DNA from: Novosphingobium sp. FSW06-99
GTDB lineage: Bacteria; Pseudomonadota; Alphaproteobacteria; Sphingomonadales; Sphingomonadaceae
Assembly: GCF_001519065.1 (NCBI RefSeq)
Contig: NZ_KQ954270.1
Coordinates: 1 to 34,490 of the forward strand
DNA: 34,490 nucleotides
Reading direction: 5' to 3'
A program made the position numbers and the translations under genes. Position 1 is the stretch's first letter, and each line of letters starts with the position of its first letter. Under the pieces are notes generated by a model. It searched no databases, was not told the origin of the DNA, and saw only the letters and a program-made list of their open reading frames with translations. Below, in pieces: positions 1 through 7,764 of this stretch.

Positions 1-4
1 AGCG

Positions 5-40
5 TGACTCGAAACTCGCGAAAGAACGCGTTTCGAGTCA
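5..40. repeat. Palindromic element A at the 3' end of the hydrogenase operon
   Basis: Ten-base outer arms TGACTCGAAA and TTTCGAGTCA pair perfectly. Inner CGCG/CGCG arms surround an AAAGAA loop, with a two-base CT bulge on the left side. The outermost bases of the right arm (38-40) are the stop codon of the nickel permease. There is no T-run on the minus strand, so a classic intrinsic terminator is not obvious. The right arm plus flank, TTTCGAGTCAGAC, matches the right arm of element B (12429-12441) at 12 of 13 positions. It may be a terminator, an mRNA-stabilising hairpin, or one member of a dispersed repeat family. Confidence 0.6.
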
Positions 41-1042
41 GACTCTATGATAGCCCTGCCAGCGATAGACGATGAACGAAGTGATCCAGCAGGCCACGAA
101 CAGGCCGATCACCGCAAAGCCGAGATAGCCAAGGTCTGCGTTGAGGGCGCCTGCCACTGCCCAAAGCGGGCCATGCAGTGCCATCCGGTCGCCCATCAGC
201 CCCAGCAATTCGACCGAGCCGATCAACACGGCCACCAGCACCGAGGCTGCGGTGATGGTCAGATTGTACCACAGTTTGCGCAGCGGGTTGATTATCGCCC
301 AGCCATAGGCATGCACCATCAGCACGCTGTCTATGGTATCGACCAGCGCCATGCCTGCGGTGAACAGCGCCGGAAACACCATGACTTGCCACCGGCTCAT
401 GCCCTGCGATGCCTGCGTTGCCGACAGGCCCAGCACGCCGATTTCGGTGGCGGTGTCAAAACCGAGCCCGAACAGGAATCCGAGTGGGTACATGTGCCAG
501 CTTTTGGTGATCCCGCGCAGCAAAGGCCGCAACAGGCGTGCCATCAGGCCCGGCCCCATCAGGTCTGCGCCCGGTGCATAAGCGTCGATCGCATCGCCCT
601 TACGGACCGCCGCAAAACTGCGCCAGACGCCGTGCAGGACAACCAGGTTGGCGATGGCGATGCCCAGCAGGAACGTTGCCGATACCAGCGTTCCGGCAAC
701 TCCGCCGATCTGCCGCGCGATACCCAGCCAGTGCTCGATCCCCAGCGCAGACACGGTGACCACCACCGTGGCCAGCACCACCACGGTCGAATGGCCCAGC
801 GAAAACCACAGCCCGGCGGTTTGCGCGCGGCGCCCGGATTGCACCAGTTTGCGCACGACATTGTCGATGGCCGCGATGTGATCGGCATCGACCGCATGGC
901 GCAGGCCAAACATCCACGCCAGCAAGGCCGCGCCCAACAGGGCAGGGGCGCGATGGAACGCGCCAAGCGCCCAACCCCACGCGGCCAGATTGCACAGGAT
1001 CAGCGGGCCGAGCAGCCTGGCGCCGAACCGCCTGTTCAACAT
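38..1042 (-). CDS. NiCoT family nickel/cobalt permease
   Basis: This 334-residue, very hydrophobic protein carries the NiCoT signature RHAVDADHI near residues 47-55, the H-x4-D-H motif of transmembrane segment 2. It also has the later family motifs SLGHSTVV and FGLGFDTATEIGVL. Length and about eight predicted membrane segments fit the HoxN/NixA family, which imports Ni2+ (sometimes Co2+) across the inner membrane. The start ATG (1042-1040) begins Met-Leu-Asn-Arg-Arg; in-frame sequence upstream is only the overlapping end of hypE. The gene overlaps hypE by 7 nt and is last in the hydrogenase operon, so supply of Ni to the [NiFe] site is the likely role. Metal specificity cannot be read from sequence alone. 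Confidence 0.93.
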   Translation of the reverse strand: MLNRRFGARLLGPLILCNLAAWGWALGAFHRAPALLGAALLAWMFGLRHAVDADHIAAIDNVVRKLVQSGRRAQTAGLWFSLGHSTVVVLATVVVTVSALGIEHWLGIARQIGGVAGTLVSATFLLGIAIANLVVLHGVWRSFAAVRKGDAIDAYAPGADLMGPGLMARLLRPLLRGITKSWHMYPLGFLFGLGFDTATEIGVLGLSATQASQGMSRWQVMVFPALFTAGMALVDTIDSVLMVHAYGWAIINPLRKLWYNLTITAASVLVAVLIGSVELLGLMGDRMALHGPLWAVAGALNADLGYLGFAVIGLFVACWITSFIVYRWQGYHRV

Positions 1043-2085
1043 ATGCGTGGCAATTGCTCGCCGGTCAGCCAGTCGACGATCCGGTCGCCGCCAAATGCGG
1101 TGGTCATCTGGACAAAGCCCTGATCGTCCTCGGTCACCGTGCCGATGATCGAGGCCTCGCGCCCCAGCGGATGCGCCTGCATCGCTGCCAGCAGGCGGTC
1201 GGCAGCGGCCGGGTCGACGATGGCAACCAGCTTGCCCTCGTTGGCCACGTTGAGCGGGTCCAGGCCCAGCAGTTCGCAAGCCGCGGCAACGTCGGGGCGT
1301 ACGACAAGGGCGGATTCATGGATGTGAAAACCACAGCGCGATTGCCGGGCAATCTCGTTCAGCGTGGCGGCCAGGCCACCACGCGTCGGGTCGCGCATCA
1401 CCCGCAAGCCCGCGCCCACTGCGCCGACCATCGCGGCGACCAGCCCGTTGAGCGCGGCGCTGTCGGACACGATTTCGGTCTCGAACCCCAGGTTGGCGCG
1501 TCTGGACATCACCGCAACCCCATGATCACCGATCGAGCCGGACGCGATCACCCGGTCGCCCGGCCGTGCCCGATCGCCCGAGATGACAATGCCGGGCGGG
1601 ACCACGCCGATGCCGGTGGTGGTGATGAACAGTCCGTCGGCCTTGCCGCGTTCGACCACTTTGGTGTCGCCCGTGACAATCGCCACGCCGGCCGCGCGGG
1701 CGGCACGCCCCATGCTGATCGCGATGCGTTGCAGGTCGGCCAGGGGAAAGCCTTCTTCAAGGATATAGCTTGCCGCAAGGTGAAGCGGCTGCGCGCCGGC
1801 CATCGCCAGATCGTTGATCGTGCCATGGACCGACAACGACCCGATGTCGCCGCCCGGAAAGAACAGCGGCCAGATCACATGGCCATCGGTCGACATCACC
1901 ATGCGGCCCGCCGCAACATCGAACGCGGCCTGATCATTGCCCAGATCGAGCAGTGCGTTGTCGAACGCCGGGCGAAAGATGTCATCGACCAGTTGCGCCG
2001 AGGCCCGTCCGCCCGCGCCATGCGACAGGTCGACCAGACCGGTCTTGATGTCGAGCTTGCGGCGACGCAGCCGGGGCGCGGTCAT
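1036..2085 (-). CDS. hypE: Hydrogenase maturation factor HypE
   Basis: A 349-residue PurM/AIR-synthase-fold protein. It has the N-terminal nucleotide-binding signature DLSHGAGGRAS and ends exactly in PRIC, the invariant C-terminal tail. The tail cysteine is carbamoylated by HypF and dehydrated by HypE to a thiocyanate, the source of the cyanide ligands of the [NiFe] iron. The start was chosen at 2085 because its ATG forms an ATGA overlap with the hypD stop and gives the family length. The gene is translationally coupled to hypD upstream and to the nickel permease downstream. It looks complete, with no missing key residue. Confidence 0.97.
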   Translation of the reverse strand: MTAPRLRRRKLDIKTGLVDLSHGAGGRASAQLVDDIFRPAFDNALLDLGNDQAAFDVAAGRMVMSTDGHVIWPLFFPGGDIGSLSVHGTINDLAMAGAQPLHLAASYILEEGFPLADLQRIAISMGRAARAAGVAIVTGDTKVVERGKADGLFITTTGIGVVPPGIVISGDRARPGDRVIASGSIGDHGVAVMSRRANLGFETEIVSDSAALNGLVAAMVGAVGAGLRVMRDPTRGGLAATLNEIARQSRCGFHIHESALVVRPDVAAACELLGLDPLNVANEGKLVAIVDPAAADRLLAAMQAHPLGREASIIGTVTEDDQGFVQMTTAFGGDRIVDWLTGEQLPRIC

Positions 2086-3227
2086 GCTGCGGCCCGCGCC
2101 GGAATCCGGTCGCGAAAACGGCCATACGTCCAGTGCGCGGCGCAGGCGCCTTCGGGCGACACCATGCACGATCCCATCGGCGCCTCGGGCGAACAGGTGG
2201 TGCCGAACAGCTTGCAGTCGGCGGGTTTTTTCAGCCCGCGCAGCACGTCTGCGCACTCGCAGGCCGGATTGTCGGCGGCGGCGACCGGCACCACGCAAAA
2301 CCGCCGTTCGGCATCGAATGCGGCAAAGGCATCGCTCAGGCGCAAGGCACTGTGGGGCAATTGGCCCAGGCCCCGCCATTCGAACGTGTCGCGCATGGCA
2401 AAGACCTCGGTCATGGCGCTTTGGGCAAGGCGATTGCCCGTGGCTGTCACCGCGCGGATATACTGGTTTTCGACCCGGTAATGCCCGGCGTTCATCTGCC
2501 GCACCAGCATCAGGATCGCCTGCAGCACATCGAGCGGTTCAAACCCGGCGACAACCACCGGTTTGGCAAATTGGGCGCACAGCGCGCGATAGGGCTCGGT
2601 GCCGATCACCGTGCTGACATGCGCGGGGCCGATGAACCCGTCGATCTGCACGCGTTCGTCCGGCGGCAGATGCGCGGTGTCGAGGATCGCGCGGATCGCC
2701 GGCGGGGTCAGCACATGGTTGCAGAACACGCTGAAATTGCCGAGCCGTTTCTTGTGCGCAAGGTCGATCGACAGGGCGGTGGAGGGCGTCGTCGTTTCGA
2801 ACCCGATGGCCAGAAACACCACTTCGCGCGCCGGTTCTGCCTCGGCCATCAGCACCGCGTCCAGCGGGGAGGTGATCATGCGGATATCGGCGCCCGCGGC
2901 CTTGGCCTTGAGCAGGCTGGTGCCGCCCGAGGCCGGTACGCGCAGCAGATCGGCATAAGTACACAAAGTCACCTCCGGCCGCATCGCCAGCCGGATTGCA
3001 TCGTCGATACGCCCGACCGGCAGCACGCAGACCGGACAGCCCGGCCCATGCACCATGGTTACATTGGCGGGCAGCAGATCCTCCAGCCCATAGCGCGAGA
3101 TGGCATGGGTGTGGCCGCCACAAAACTCCATGAACCGATACCGGCGGTCGATGGCCGCCTCTGCCGCGATAGTTGCGGCGATCGACCGGGCGAGCGTTCC
3201 GTCGCGGTATTCGTCGATATATTTCAT
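2082..3227 (-). CDS. hypD: Hydrogenase maturation factor HypD
   Basis: A 381-residue HypD, the [4Fe-4S] scaffold on which the Fe(CN)2CO unit is assembled together with HypC. Visible motifs are FCGGHTH (Cys36) and HGPGCPVC (Cys64, Cys67), the conserved redox and iron-binding cysteines. A C-terminal cysteine-rich block running from NPACECADV through GTTCSPEAPMGSCMVSPEGAC provides the cluster ligands. Length matches the family. It overlaps hypC upstream (ATGA, 3224-3227) and hypE downstream (ATGA), which fits the known HypCD complex and HypE transfer step. Confidence 0.97.
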   Translation of the reverse strand: MKYIDEYRDGTLARSIAATIAAEAAIDRRYRFMEFCGGHTHAISRYGLEDLLPANVTMVHGPGCPVCVLPVGRIDDAIRLAMRPEVTLCTYADLLRVPASGGTSLLKAKAAGADIRMITSPLDAVLMAEAEPAREVVFLAIGFETTTPSTALSIDLAHKKRLGNFSVFCNHVLTPPAIRAILDTAHLPPDERVQIDGFIGPAHVSTVIGTEPYRALCAQFAKPVVVAGFEPLDVLQAILMLVRQMNAGHYRVENQYIRAVTATGNRLAQSAMTEVFAMRDTFEWRGLGQLPHSALRLSDAFAAFDAERRFCVVPVAAADNPACECADVLRGLKKPADCKLFGTTCSPEAPMGSCMVSPEGACAAHWTYGRFRDRIPARAAA

Positions 3228-3472
3228 CGGATCGCTCCTGCCATTGCGGGCATGCCGGGCACCGCGGCCTGATGCATCATCGCCAGCGTCAGTTCCGCTT
3301 CGGCGGGATCGAGCCGGGTCAAGGCATAACCGACATGCAGCAGGACATAATCGCCCACACAGACATCCTCGACCAATGCGATCGACACGCGTTTGGACAC
3401 ACCACCAAGCGTAACGCGTGCCATCTGATCGGGCAGCAGGGCCTCAACGCGGACGGGAATGGCCAGGCACAT
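3224..3472 (-). CDS. hypC: Hydrogenase maturation chaperone HypC
   Basis: An 82-residue HypC/HupF family chaperone beginning MCLAIPVRV. Cys2, exposed after Met removal, coordinates iron in HypC proteins, and the conserved histidine is present in LLHVGYA (His46). It carries the Fe(CN)2CO group with HypD and delivers it to the large-subunit precursor HoxH. It starts 4 nt after hypF and its stop overlaps the hypD start. Only one hypC-type gene is present in the window, so it presumably serves both scaffold and delivery roles. Confidence 0.96.
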   Translation of the reverse strand: MCLAIPVRVEALLPDQMARVTLGGVSKRVSIALVEDVCVGDYVLLHVGYALTRLDPAEAELTLAMMHQAAVPGMPAMAGAIR

Positions 3473-3476
3473 CGCT

Positions 3477-5693
3477 TCAGCTCCTGTTCGATTGCATCAG
3501 ATGCGCGCGCGCGATGGCCGCCTGGCCCAGCGCAATGCCCCCGTCGTTGGCCGGGGCCAGCCTGGGCAGCCAGGGTTCGAGGCCGCGCCGGCGCAAGGCG
3601 AGGGCCAGCCCTTCGGCCAGAACCCGGTTCATGAAACATCCGCCGCCCAGCACCACGCGGGTCTGGCCCTGTGCCAGCGCCACTGCACCGATCCATTCGG
3701 CCAGCCCGGCGATCACCGTGCCGTGAAACAGCCCGGCCCCGGTCTGCGCATCGATGCCGGGTTGCAGCAGGGTGCCCAGCAAAGGTGTGAAATCGAGCAT
3801 GCCGTCGATGATGTGATAGCCGCCGGGCTGGATCTGTGTCCGGTCGACCAGCGCTTCGAGTTCCATCGCCGCCTGGCCGTCATAACTTTGGTCTTCGCAC
3901 ACTCCGAGCAGCGCGGCGGCGGCATCGAACAGACGGCCCATGCTGGTGGTAACGGGGCCATCGGCTGTCATCGTCCGCGTGAGCGGGGCGGCCAGCGGGT
4001 GCCTGGAAAACCGGCGCTCCGCCTCGGCCCCGCGCCCCATTGCGACCATCGCCGCCATACCCATGCGCCAGGGTTCGCGGGCGGCGCGATCACCGCCGGG
4101 CAGGGGCAGCGGGCGCAGATGGCCGTGCCGGTGCCAGATTCCGCCGGTGCGGATCAGCAGTTCGCCGCCCCAGGCCATGCCGTCGCTGCCATGACCATGG
4201 CCATCGAGCGCCAGGCCGACGAGCGGGCCGTGCAACCGATGTTCGGCCGCGACGGCGGCCAGGTGGGCGGCATGGTGCTGTACGCGCAACACCGGCAGAT
4301 CCAGTGTCTGCGCGACGACCGTCGAGCCATAGTCCGGGTGCAGATCACAGGCGACGCATTCGGGCCTGATGCCAAGCTCGGCCAGCAAACGTTGCACGGT
4401 TTCGTGATGAAAGCGCCGTGTCTGCGCGCTGTCGAGATCGCCCACATGCTGCGACACAAAGGCTTCGCGCCCGTGCGTGACGCAAACCGTCGCCTTGAGA
4501 TGTGCGCCCAGCGCAATCACCGTCGGACCGTCCTCGCCCAGATCGATCGGGTCGGGCACATACCCGCGCGCGCGGCGCACAAACGCCGGTTCCCCGGCGA
4601 TGACCGCCATGACCGAATCATCGGCGCGGATCAGGATGGGGCGGTTGTGGGTGACCACAAGATCCGCGATCGGCGACAAGTCCTGCGCGGCCGCCGCGCC
4701 GGCGATGACCAGCGGGTCACCCGCCAGATTGGCGCTGGTGACCACCAGCGCGCAAGTGCCGTCGGCGCCGTTGCGTTCGAGCGCATGAAAGATCAGGTGA
4801 TGCACCGGCGCCGAGGGCAGCATCACGCCGACGGTTCGCAGGCGCGGGCAGACCGACGGCGCAAGGCCGGTGCCCTTGCGCACAATCACGATCGGGCGCG
4901 CGGATCGGTTGAGCAGATCGCGTTCGGCCGCAGTCGGGCTGGCGAACGGGCGGGATGCACCATCGCTGGCCAGCATGATGGCAAACGGACGTGCTGGGCG
5001 CCGCTTGCGCAGCCGCAGACGCGCAACGGCGGTTTCATTGGTGGCATCGCACAGCAAGTGGAACCCGCCGATCCCTTTGAGCGCGACGATCCCGCCCACG
5101 CGCAGGATCGCGGCAATTTCCTGCACCGTATGGCTGAACTGCGGGCCACAATCCGGGCAGGCCAGTGTCTCGGCATGAAAACGGCGGTTGCCCGGATCGG
5201 CATAGTCGGCGGCGCATTGCCCGCAGAACGCAAAGTCCGCCATGGCCGTGTTGGCGCGATCATAAGGCTGGCGCCGGGTGATGGTGAAACGCGGCCCGCA
5301 ATCGGTGCAGGTGACAAACGGATAGTGGTAAAACCGGCTGGCCGGATCGAACAGGTCGGCAAGGCAGGCGGAACAAGTGGCCGCGTCGGGGATGGCGCGG
5401 CTGGTCGCCGCCCCGGCGGCCAGACTGGCGCGGATGGCAAAGCCGGTGCTGCCCAGCGCAGGCAGGCTGGTCACGTCGACCCGGTCGATGCGCGCCAGCG
5501 GCGGGTGTTCGCTGCGCAGGGCCCACAGGAACGCCCGGTGCGTGTCGCCTTCAAGTTCGGCCAGCACGCCCCTGGCGTCGTTGCACACGAAACCCGACAG
5601 GGCATAGCGCTGCGCAAGTGCAAACACGAAAGGGCGAAATCCCACCCCTTGCACCGCGCCGCTGACGTGAACCCGCAGGCGTCGCCTGGTCAT
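3477..5693 (-). CDS. hypF: Carbamoyltransferase HypF
   Basis: A full-length 738-residue HypF. Domains in order: acylphosphatase-like (residues 1-90, with VQGVGFRPFVF), two C-x2-C-x18-C-x2-C zinc fingers (Cys107/110/129/132 and Cys157/160/179/182), a YrdC-like domain (KGIGGFHLLCDATNE near 206-220), and a C-terminal Kae1-like carbamoyltransferase domain (VQHHAAHLAAV, then GGGCFMNRVL). HypF makes carbamoyl-adenylate from carbamoyl phosphate and transfers the carbamoyl group to the HypE C-terminal Cys. The ATG at 5693 was chosen because it forms ATGA with the hypB stop; a start 13 codons upstream would add a basic tail that is not family-like. Confidence 0.97.
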   Translation of the reverse strand: MTRRRLRVHVSGAVQGVGFRPFVFALAQRYALSGFVCNDARGVLAELEGDTHRAFLWALRSEHPPLARIDRVDVTSLPALGSTGFAIRASLAAGAATSRAIPDAATCSACLADLFDPASRFYHYPFVTCTDCGPRFTITRRQPYDRANTAMADFAFCGQCAADYADPGNRRFHAETLACPDCGPQFSHTVQEIAAILRVGGIVALKGIGGFHLLCDATNETAVARLRLRKRRPARPFAIMLASDGASRPFASPTAAERDLLNRSARPIVIVRKGTGLAPSVCPRLRTVGVMLPSAPVHHLIFHALERNGADGTCALVVTSANLAGDPLVIAGAAAAQDLSPIADLVVTHNRPILIRADDSVMAVIAGEPAFVRRARGYVPDPIDLGEDGPTVIALGAHLKATVCVTHGREAFVSQHVGDLDSAQTRRFHHETVQRLLAELGIRPECVACDLHPDYGSTVVAQTLDLPVLRVQHHAAHLAAVAAEHRLHGPLVGLALDGHGHGSDGMAWGGELLIRTGGIWHRHGHLRPLPLPGGDRAAREPWRMGMAAMVAMGRGAEAERRFSRHPLAAPLTRTMTADGPVTTSMGRLFDAAAALLGVCEDQSYDGQAAMELEALVDRTQIQPGGYHIIDGMLDFTPLLGTLLQPGIDAQTGAGLFHGTVIAGLAEWIGAVALAQGQTRVVLGGGCFMNRVLAEGLALALRRRGLEPWLPRLAPANDGGIALGQAAIARAHLMQSNRS

Positions 5694-6502
5694 CGTCGCT
5701 TGCCGACCAGCGCGGCGCGCGCCTCGATCCATGCCGCAAACGCGTCGATGCCCGCCCCGGTGCGGGCCGAAACGATCAGGATCGGCAGATCGGGATTGAC
5801 GCGCAGGGCCGCCGCCCGACAGGCCTCCACGTCGAAATCGAGATGGGGCAGCAAATCCGACTTGTTCAGCACCATCAGGTCTGCGGCGGCAAACATGTCG
5901 GGATATTTGAGTGGTTTGTCTTCGCCCTCGGTGACCGACAACACCACAACTCTGGCATCTTCGCCCAGATCGAACGCGGCAGGACAGACCAGGTTCCCGA
6001 CATTTTCAATGAACACCAGGCCTCCTGCATCGAGTGGCACCTGGTCCAGCGCGTGGCCAACCATATGGGCATCGAGGTGGCAGCCCTTGCCGGTGTTGAT
6101 CTGCACCGCCGGAACGCCGGTCTGGCGAATACGCTCTGCGTCGAGCGAGGTTTGCTGATCGCCTTCGATCACGGCGAGGGACCAGCGGTCTTGCAATGCG
6201 GCGATGGTGCGCACCAGCAAGGTGGTCTTGCCCGACCCGGGGCTGGACAACAGATTGAGCGCAAAGGCACCTGACGCGTCCAGCAGGTCGCGATTGGCCT
6301 GCGCATGGATCGCGTTCCTGGCCAGAATGTCGCGTTCGATGGTGATCGTGCGCTCCTGGCTCATGCCCGGAACGGTCACCCCGGCAAGGCCCTCGCCAAA
6401 ATCGATCGCGTGATCCCGATGGTCGTGGCCATGGCCGTTCCCATGTAAATGGGCGTGCCCATCGCCATGGCGCGCTGTGGCGCAACCGCAAACCGTGCAC
6501 AT
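5690..6502 (-). CDS. hypB: Nickel-handling GTPase HypB
   Basis: A 270-residue SIMIBI-class GTPase that inserts nickel into the hydrogenase large subunit together with HypA. The N-terminus MCTVCGC is the high-affinity nickel motif. It is followed by a histidine-rich stretch at residues 12-31 that may store nickel. The P-loop SSPGSGKTT spans residues 86-94. The metal-site sequence GKGCHLDAHMV and the guanine-specificity motif NKSD follow. The start is the ATG at 6502, giving a TGATG one-base overlap with hypA; an in-frame GTG one codon earlier is possible but would precede the canonical MC. The histidine-rich leader suggests combined nickel storage and insertion. Confidence 0.96.
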   Translation of the reverse strand: MCTVCGCATARHGDGHAHLHGNGHGHDHRDHAIDFGEGLAGVTVPGMSQERTITIERDILARNAIHAQANRDLLDASGAFALNLLSSPGSGKTTLLVRTIAALQDRWSLAVIEGDQQTSLDAERIRQTGVPAVQINTGKGCHLDAHMVGHALDQVPLDAGGLVFIENVGNLVCPAAFDLGEDARVVVLSVTEGEDKPLKYPDMFAAADLMVLNKSDLLPHLDFDVEACRAAALRVNPDLPILIVSARTGAGIDAFAAWIEARAALVGKRR

Positions 6503-6843
6503 CACGCAACCTCCATTTCAACCACGCGCAGATCATCGCCAGCGGTCATCTTGACCTGGTTGCCCTGGCACACCGGGCAGGCGTCGAACCGCTGAGCCAG
6601 CGCAACCGTGTTCCCGCAATCCGGGCACCAGCCTTCGCCGGGGACGATCTCGATTTCCAGACCCGAGCCTTCGGCAATGGTGCCCGCTGTGACCGCTGCG
6701 AAGCAAAAGCGCAGGGCATCGGGTTCGGCATGGCCCAGCGCGCCCAGCCTGAGCCTGATCATGGACACGCGGGCAAATGCCGACTTGGTGCGTTCGTGTT
6801 CGACCAGTGCGATCACGTTCTCGATCAACGAAACTTCATGCAT
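6502..6843 (-). CDS. hypA: Nickel metallochaperone HypA
   Basis: A 113-residue HypA/HybF protein starting MHEVSLIENV. The N-terminal amine and His2 form the Ni site, with Glu3 conserved. A structural zinc site is seen as CPDC (Cys73, Cys76) and CPVC (Cys89, Cys92). It hands nickel to the large subunit with HypB. The start at 6843 is fixed by the invariant MHE. The first 8 nt overlap the end of the receiver-domain gene, so translation is probably coupled to it. Confidence 0.95.
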   Translation of the reverse strand: MHEVSLIENVIALVEHERTKSAFARVSMIRLRLGALGHAEPDALRFCFAAVTAGTIAEGSGLEIEIVPGEGWCPDCGNTVALAQRFDACPVCQGNQVKMTAGDDLRVVEMEVA

Positions 6844-7249
6844 GGTTCGCCGCCTTGCTGCCGACGCCCAAGTGCGTGCGCAGCGTCTGGATAACCAGCG
6901 CGGTGTCGACCGGTTTGAGGAACACCCCCGACACGCCCAGTTCATGCAGCCCGGTGCTGCCGACCAGCGCCTCGGCGGCGGAACTGACGATATAGCATGG
7001 GATGGCGCTGCCGCTGGCGCGCAGCCATTCGGAAATCGTCGGCGCATTCGGCGACGGATCGGCCAGCAGGTCGGCCAGCACCGCATCGGGTCTGACTCGC
7101 GCGATCGTGCGTTCGCCCTCGGTGTTGTTCGCGGCCTCTCCCACCGAAAAACCCACTGACTCCAGCGCCAGTCGCAATATGGCGCGCGCATGCGGATCGC
7201 TGTCGATCAGCAGGACGGTCCTGCGCCGGGAACCCAGACCAATGTTCAT
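6836..7249 (-). CDS. Stand-alone CheY-like receiver domain protein in the hydrogenase operon
   Basis: A 137-residue protein made of a single response-regulator receiver domain with no output domain. Visible elements are strand 1 plus acidic site TVLLIDSDP (Asp16, Asp18; Ser17 where a second Asp is common), a candidate phosphoacceptor Asp60 in DAVLADLLAD, the switch serine in YIVSSAA (Ser89/90), and the conserved lysine in VFLKPVD (Lys112). Phosphorylation chemistry therefore looks feasible. Its start overlaps the hoxW stop (ATGA, 7246-7249) and its end overlaps hypA by 8 nt, so it belongs to the operon. No histidine kinase is in the window. Partner and role are unknown; it is not part of the textbook hox/hyp set. 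Confidence 0.85.
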   Translation of the reverse strand: MNIGLGSRRRTVLLIDSDPHARAILRLALESVGFSVGEAANNTEGERTIARVRPDAVLADLLADPSPNAPTISEWLRASGSAIPCYIVSSAAEALVGSTGLHELGVSGVFLKPVDTALVIQTLRTHLGVGSKAANHA

Positions 7250-7764
7250 CGGGAAACCCCTGACTGGACGGCATGGATCTGGTGGGCGAGGGCATGGACG
7301 GCCAACCGCAGATTGTCGCTCGCACGCGGGGTCAGCGCTTCGATGAATTCGAACTCGTATCCGCGGATCGCCAGCAGGTACGCACAGGGCGTGCTGTTGT
7401 AATACTGTTCGGCCATGGCCAGGATGGCCTCCGGGCGGACCAGATGGCTGGTGAATTCGACACTGGTGGCACGCGACAGCTCAGTCACCGCAAATGGTGA
7501 GGCGCCCACCCGCGAGGCATCGACGAACCAGACGACATCGTGTTCGGCAACGTCGATCGCATCCTCGATGCACAGTTGGTAGTTGTCATAGGCGGTGACG
7601 TTGGGCCAGTTCAACGTCTCGATTTCGGCGACGGCCGCTGCCCCCAGCCCGTCATCCTGACGTCCCGGATTGCCGTACCCGAGCACGAGCACGCGCACCG
7701 GGTCGGCGTTCCCCGCTTCGAAGCGACCGGACCCTGCGGTCAGAGCGATCCCGGGCAGCGTCAT
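7246..7764 (-). CDS. hoxW: Hydrogenase maturation endopeptidase (HoxW-like)
   Basis: A 172-residue member of the HyaD/HybD/HycI peptidase family. It has VLGYGNPGRQDDGLG at residues 28-41, where the acidic residues at 37-38 take the place of the first metal ligand. Asp82 in WFVDASR and His107 in TSHLVRPE complete the nickel-sensing site. The enzyme removes the C-terminal peptide of HoxH after nickel insertion, closing the active site. It directly follows hoxH with an ATGA overlap, which strongly suggests HoxH is its substrate. The first 20 residues before the fold are poorly conserved-looking, so a later start cannot be excluded. Confidence 0.93.
   Translation of the reverse strand: MTLPGIALTAGSGRFEAGNADPVRVLVLGYGNPGRQDDGLGAAAVAEIETLNWPNVTAYDNYQLCIEDAIDVAEHDVVWFVDASRVGASPFAVTELSRATSVEFTSHLVRPEAILAMAEQYYNSTPCAYLLAIRGYEFEFIEALTPRASDNLRLAVHALAHQIHAVQSGVSR

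Noticed and set aside
1054..3272. Plus-strand open frames opposite hypE and hypD
   Set aside because: They are shadows of real genes with family motifs on the minus strand; their translations show no family features and no good start sites.
3459..6158. Very long open frame (about 900 codons) on the plus strand opposite hypF, hypB and part of hypC
   Set aside because: It is antisense to well-supported hyp genes, has Arg/Gly/His-rich low-complexity translation with no recognisable domain, and such frames are common in GC-rich DNA.
7090..7104. GTCTGACTCG inside the receiver gene as a further copy of elements A/B
   Set aside because: Only 10 bases match before the similarity stops, and no palindrome is formed; chance is a sufficient explanation.
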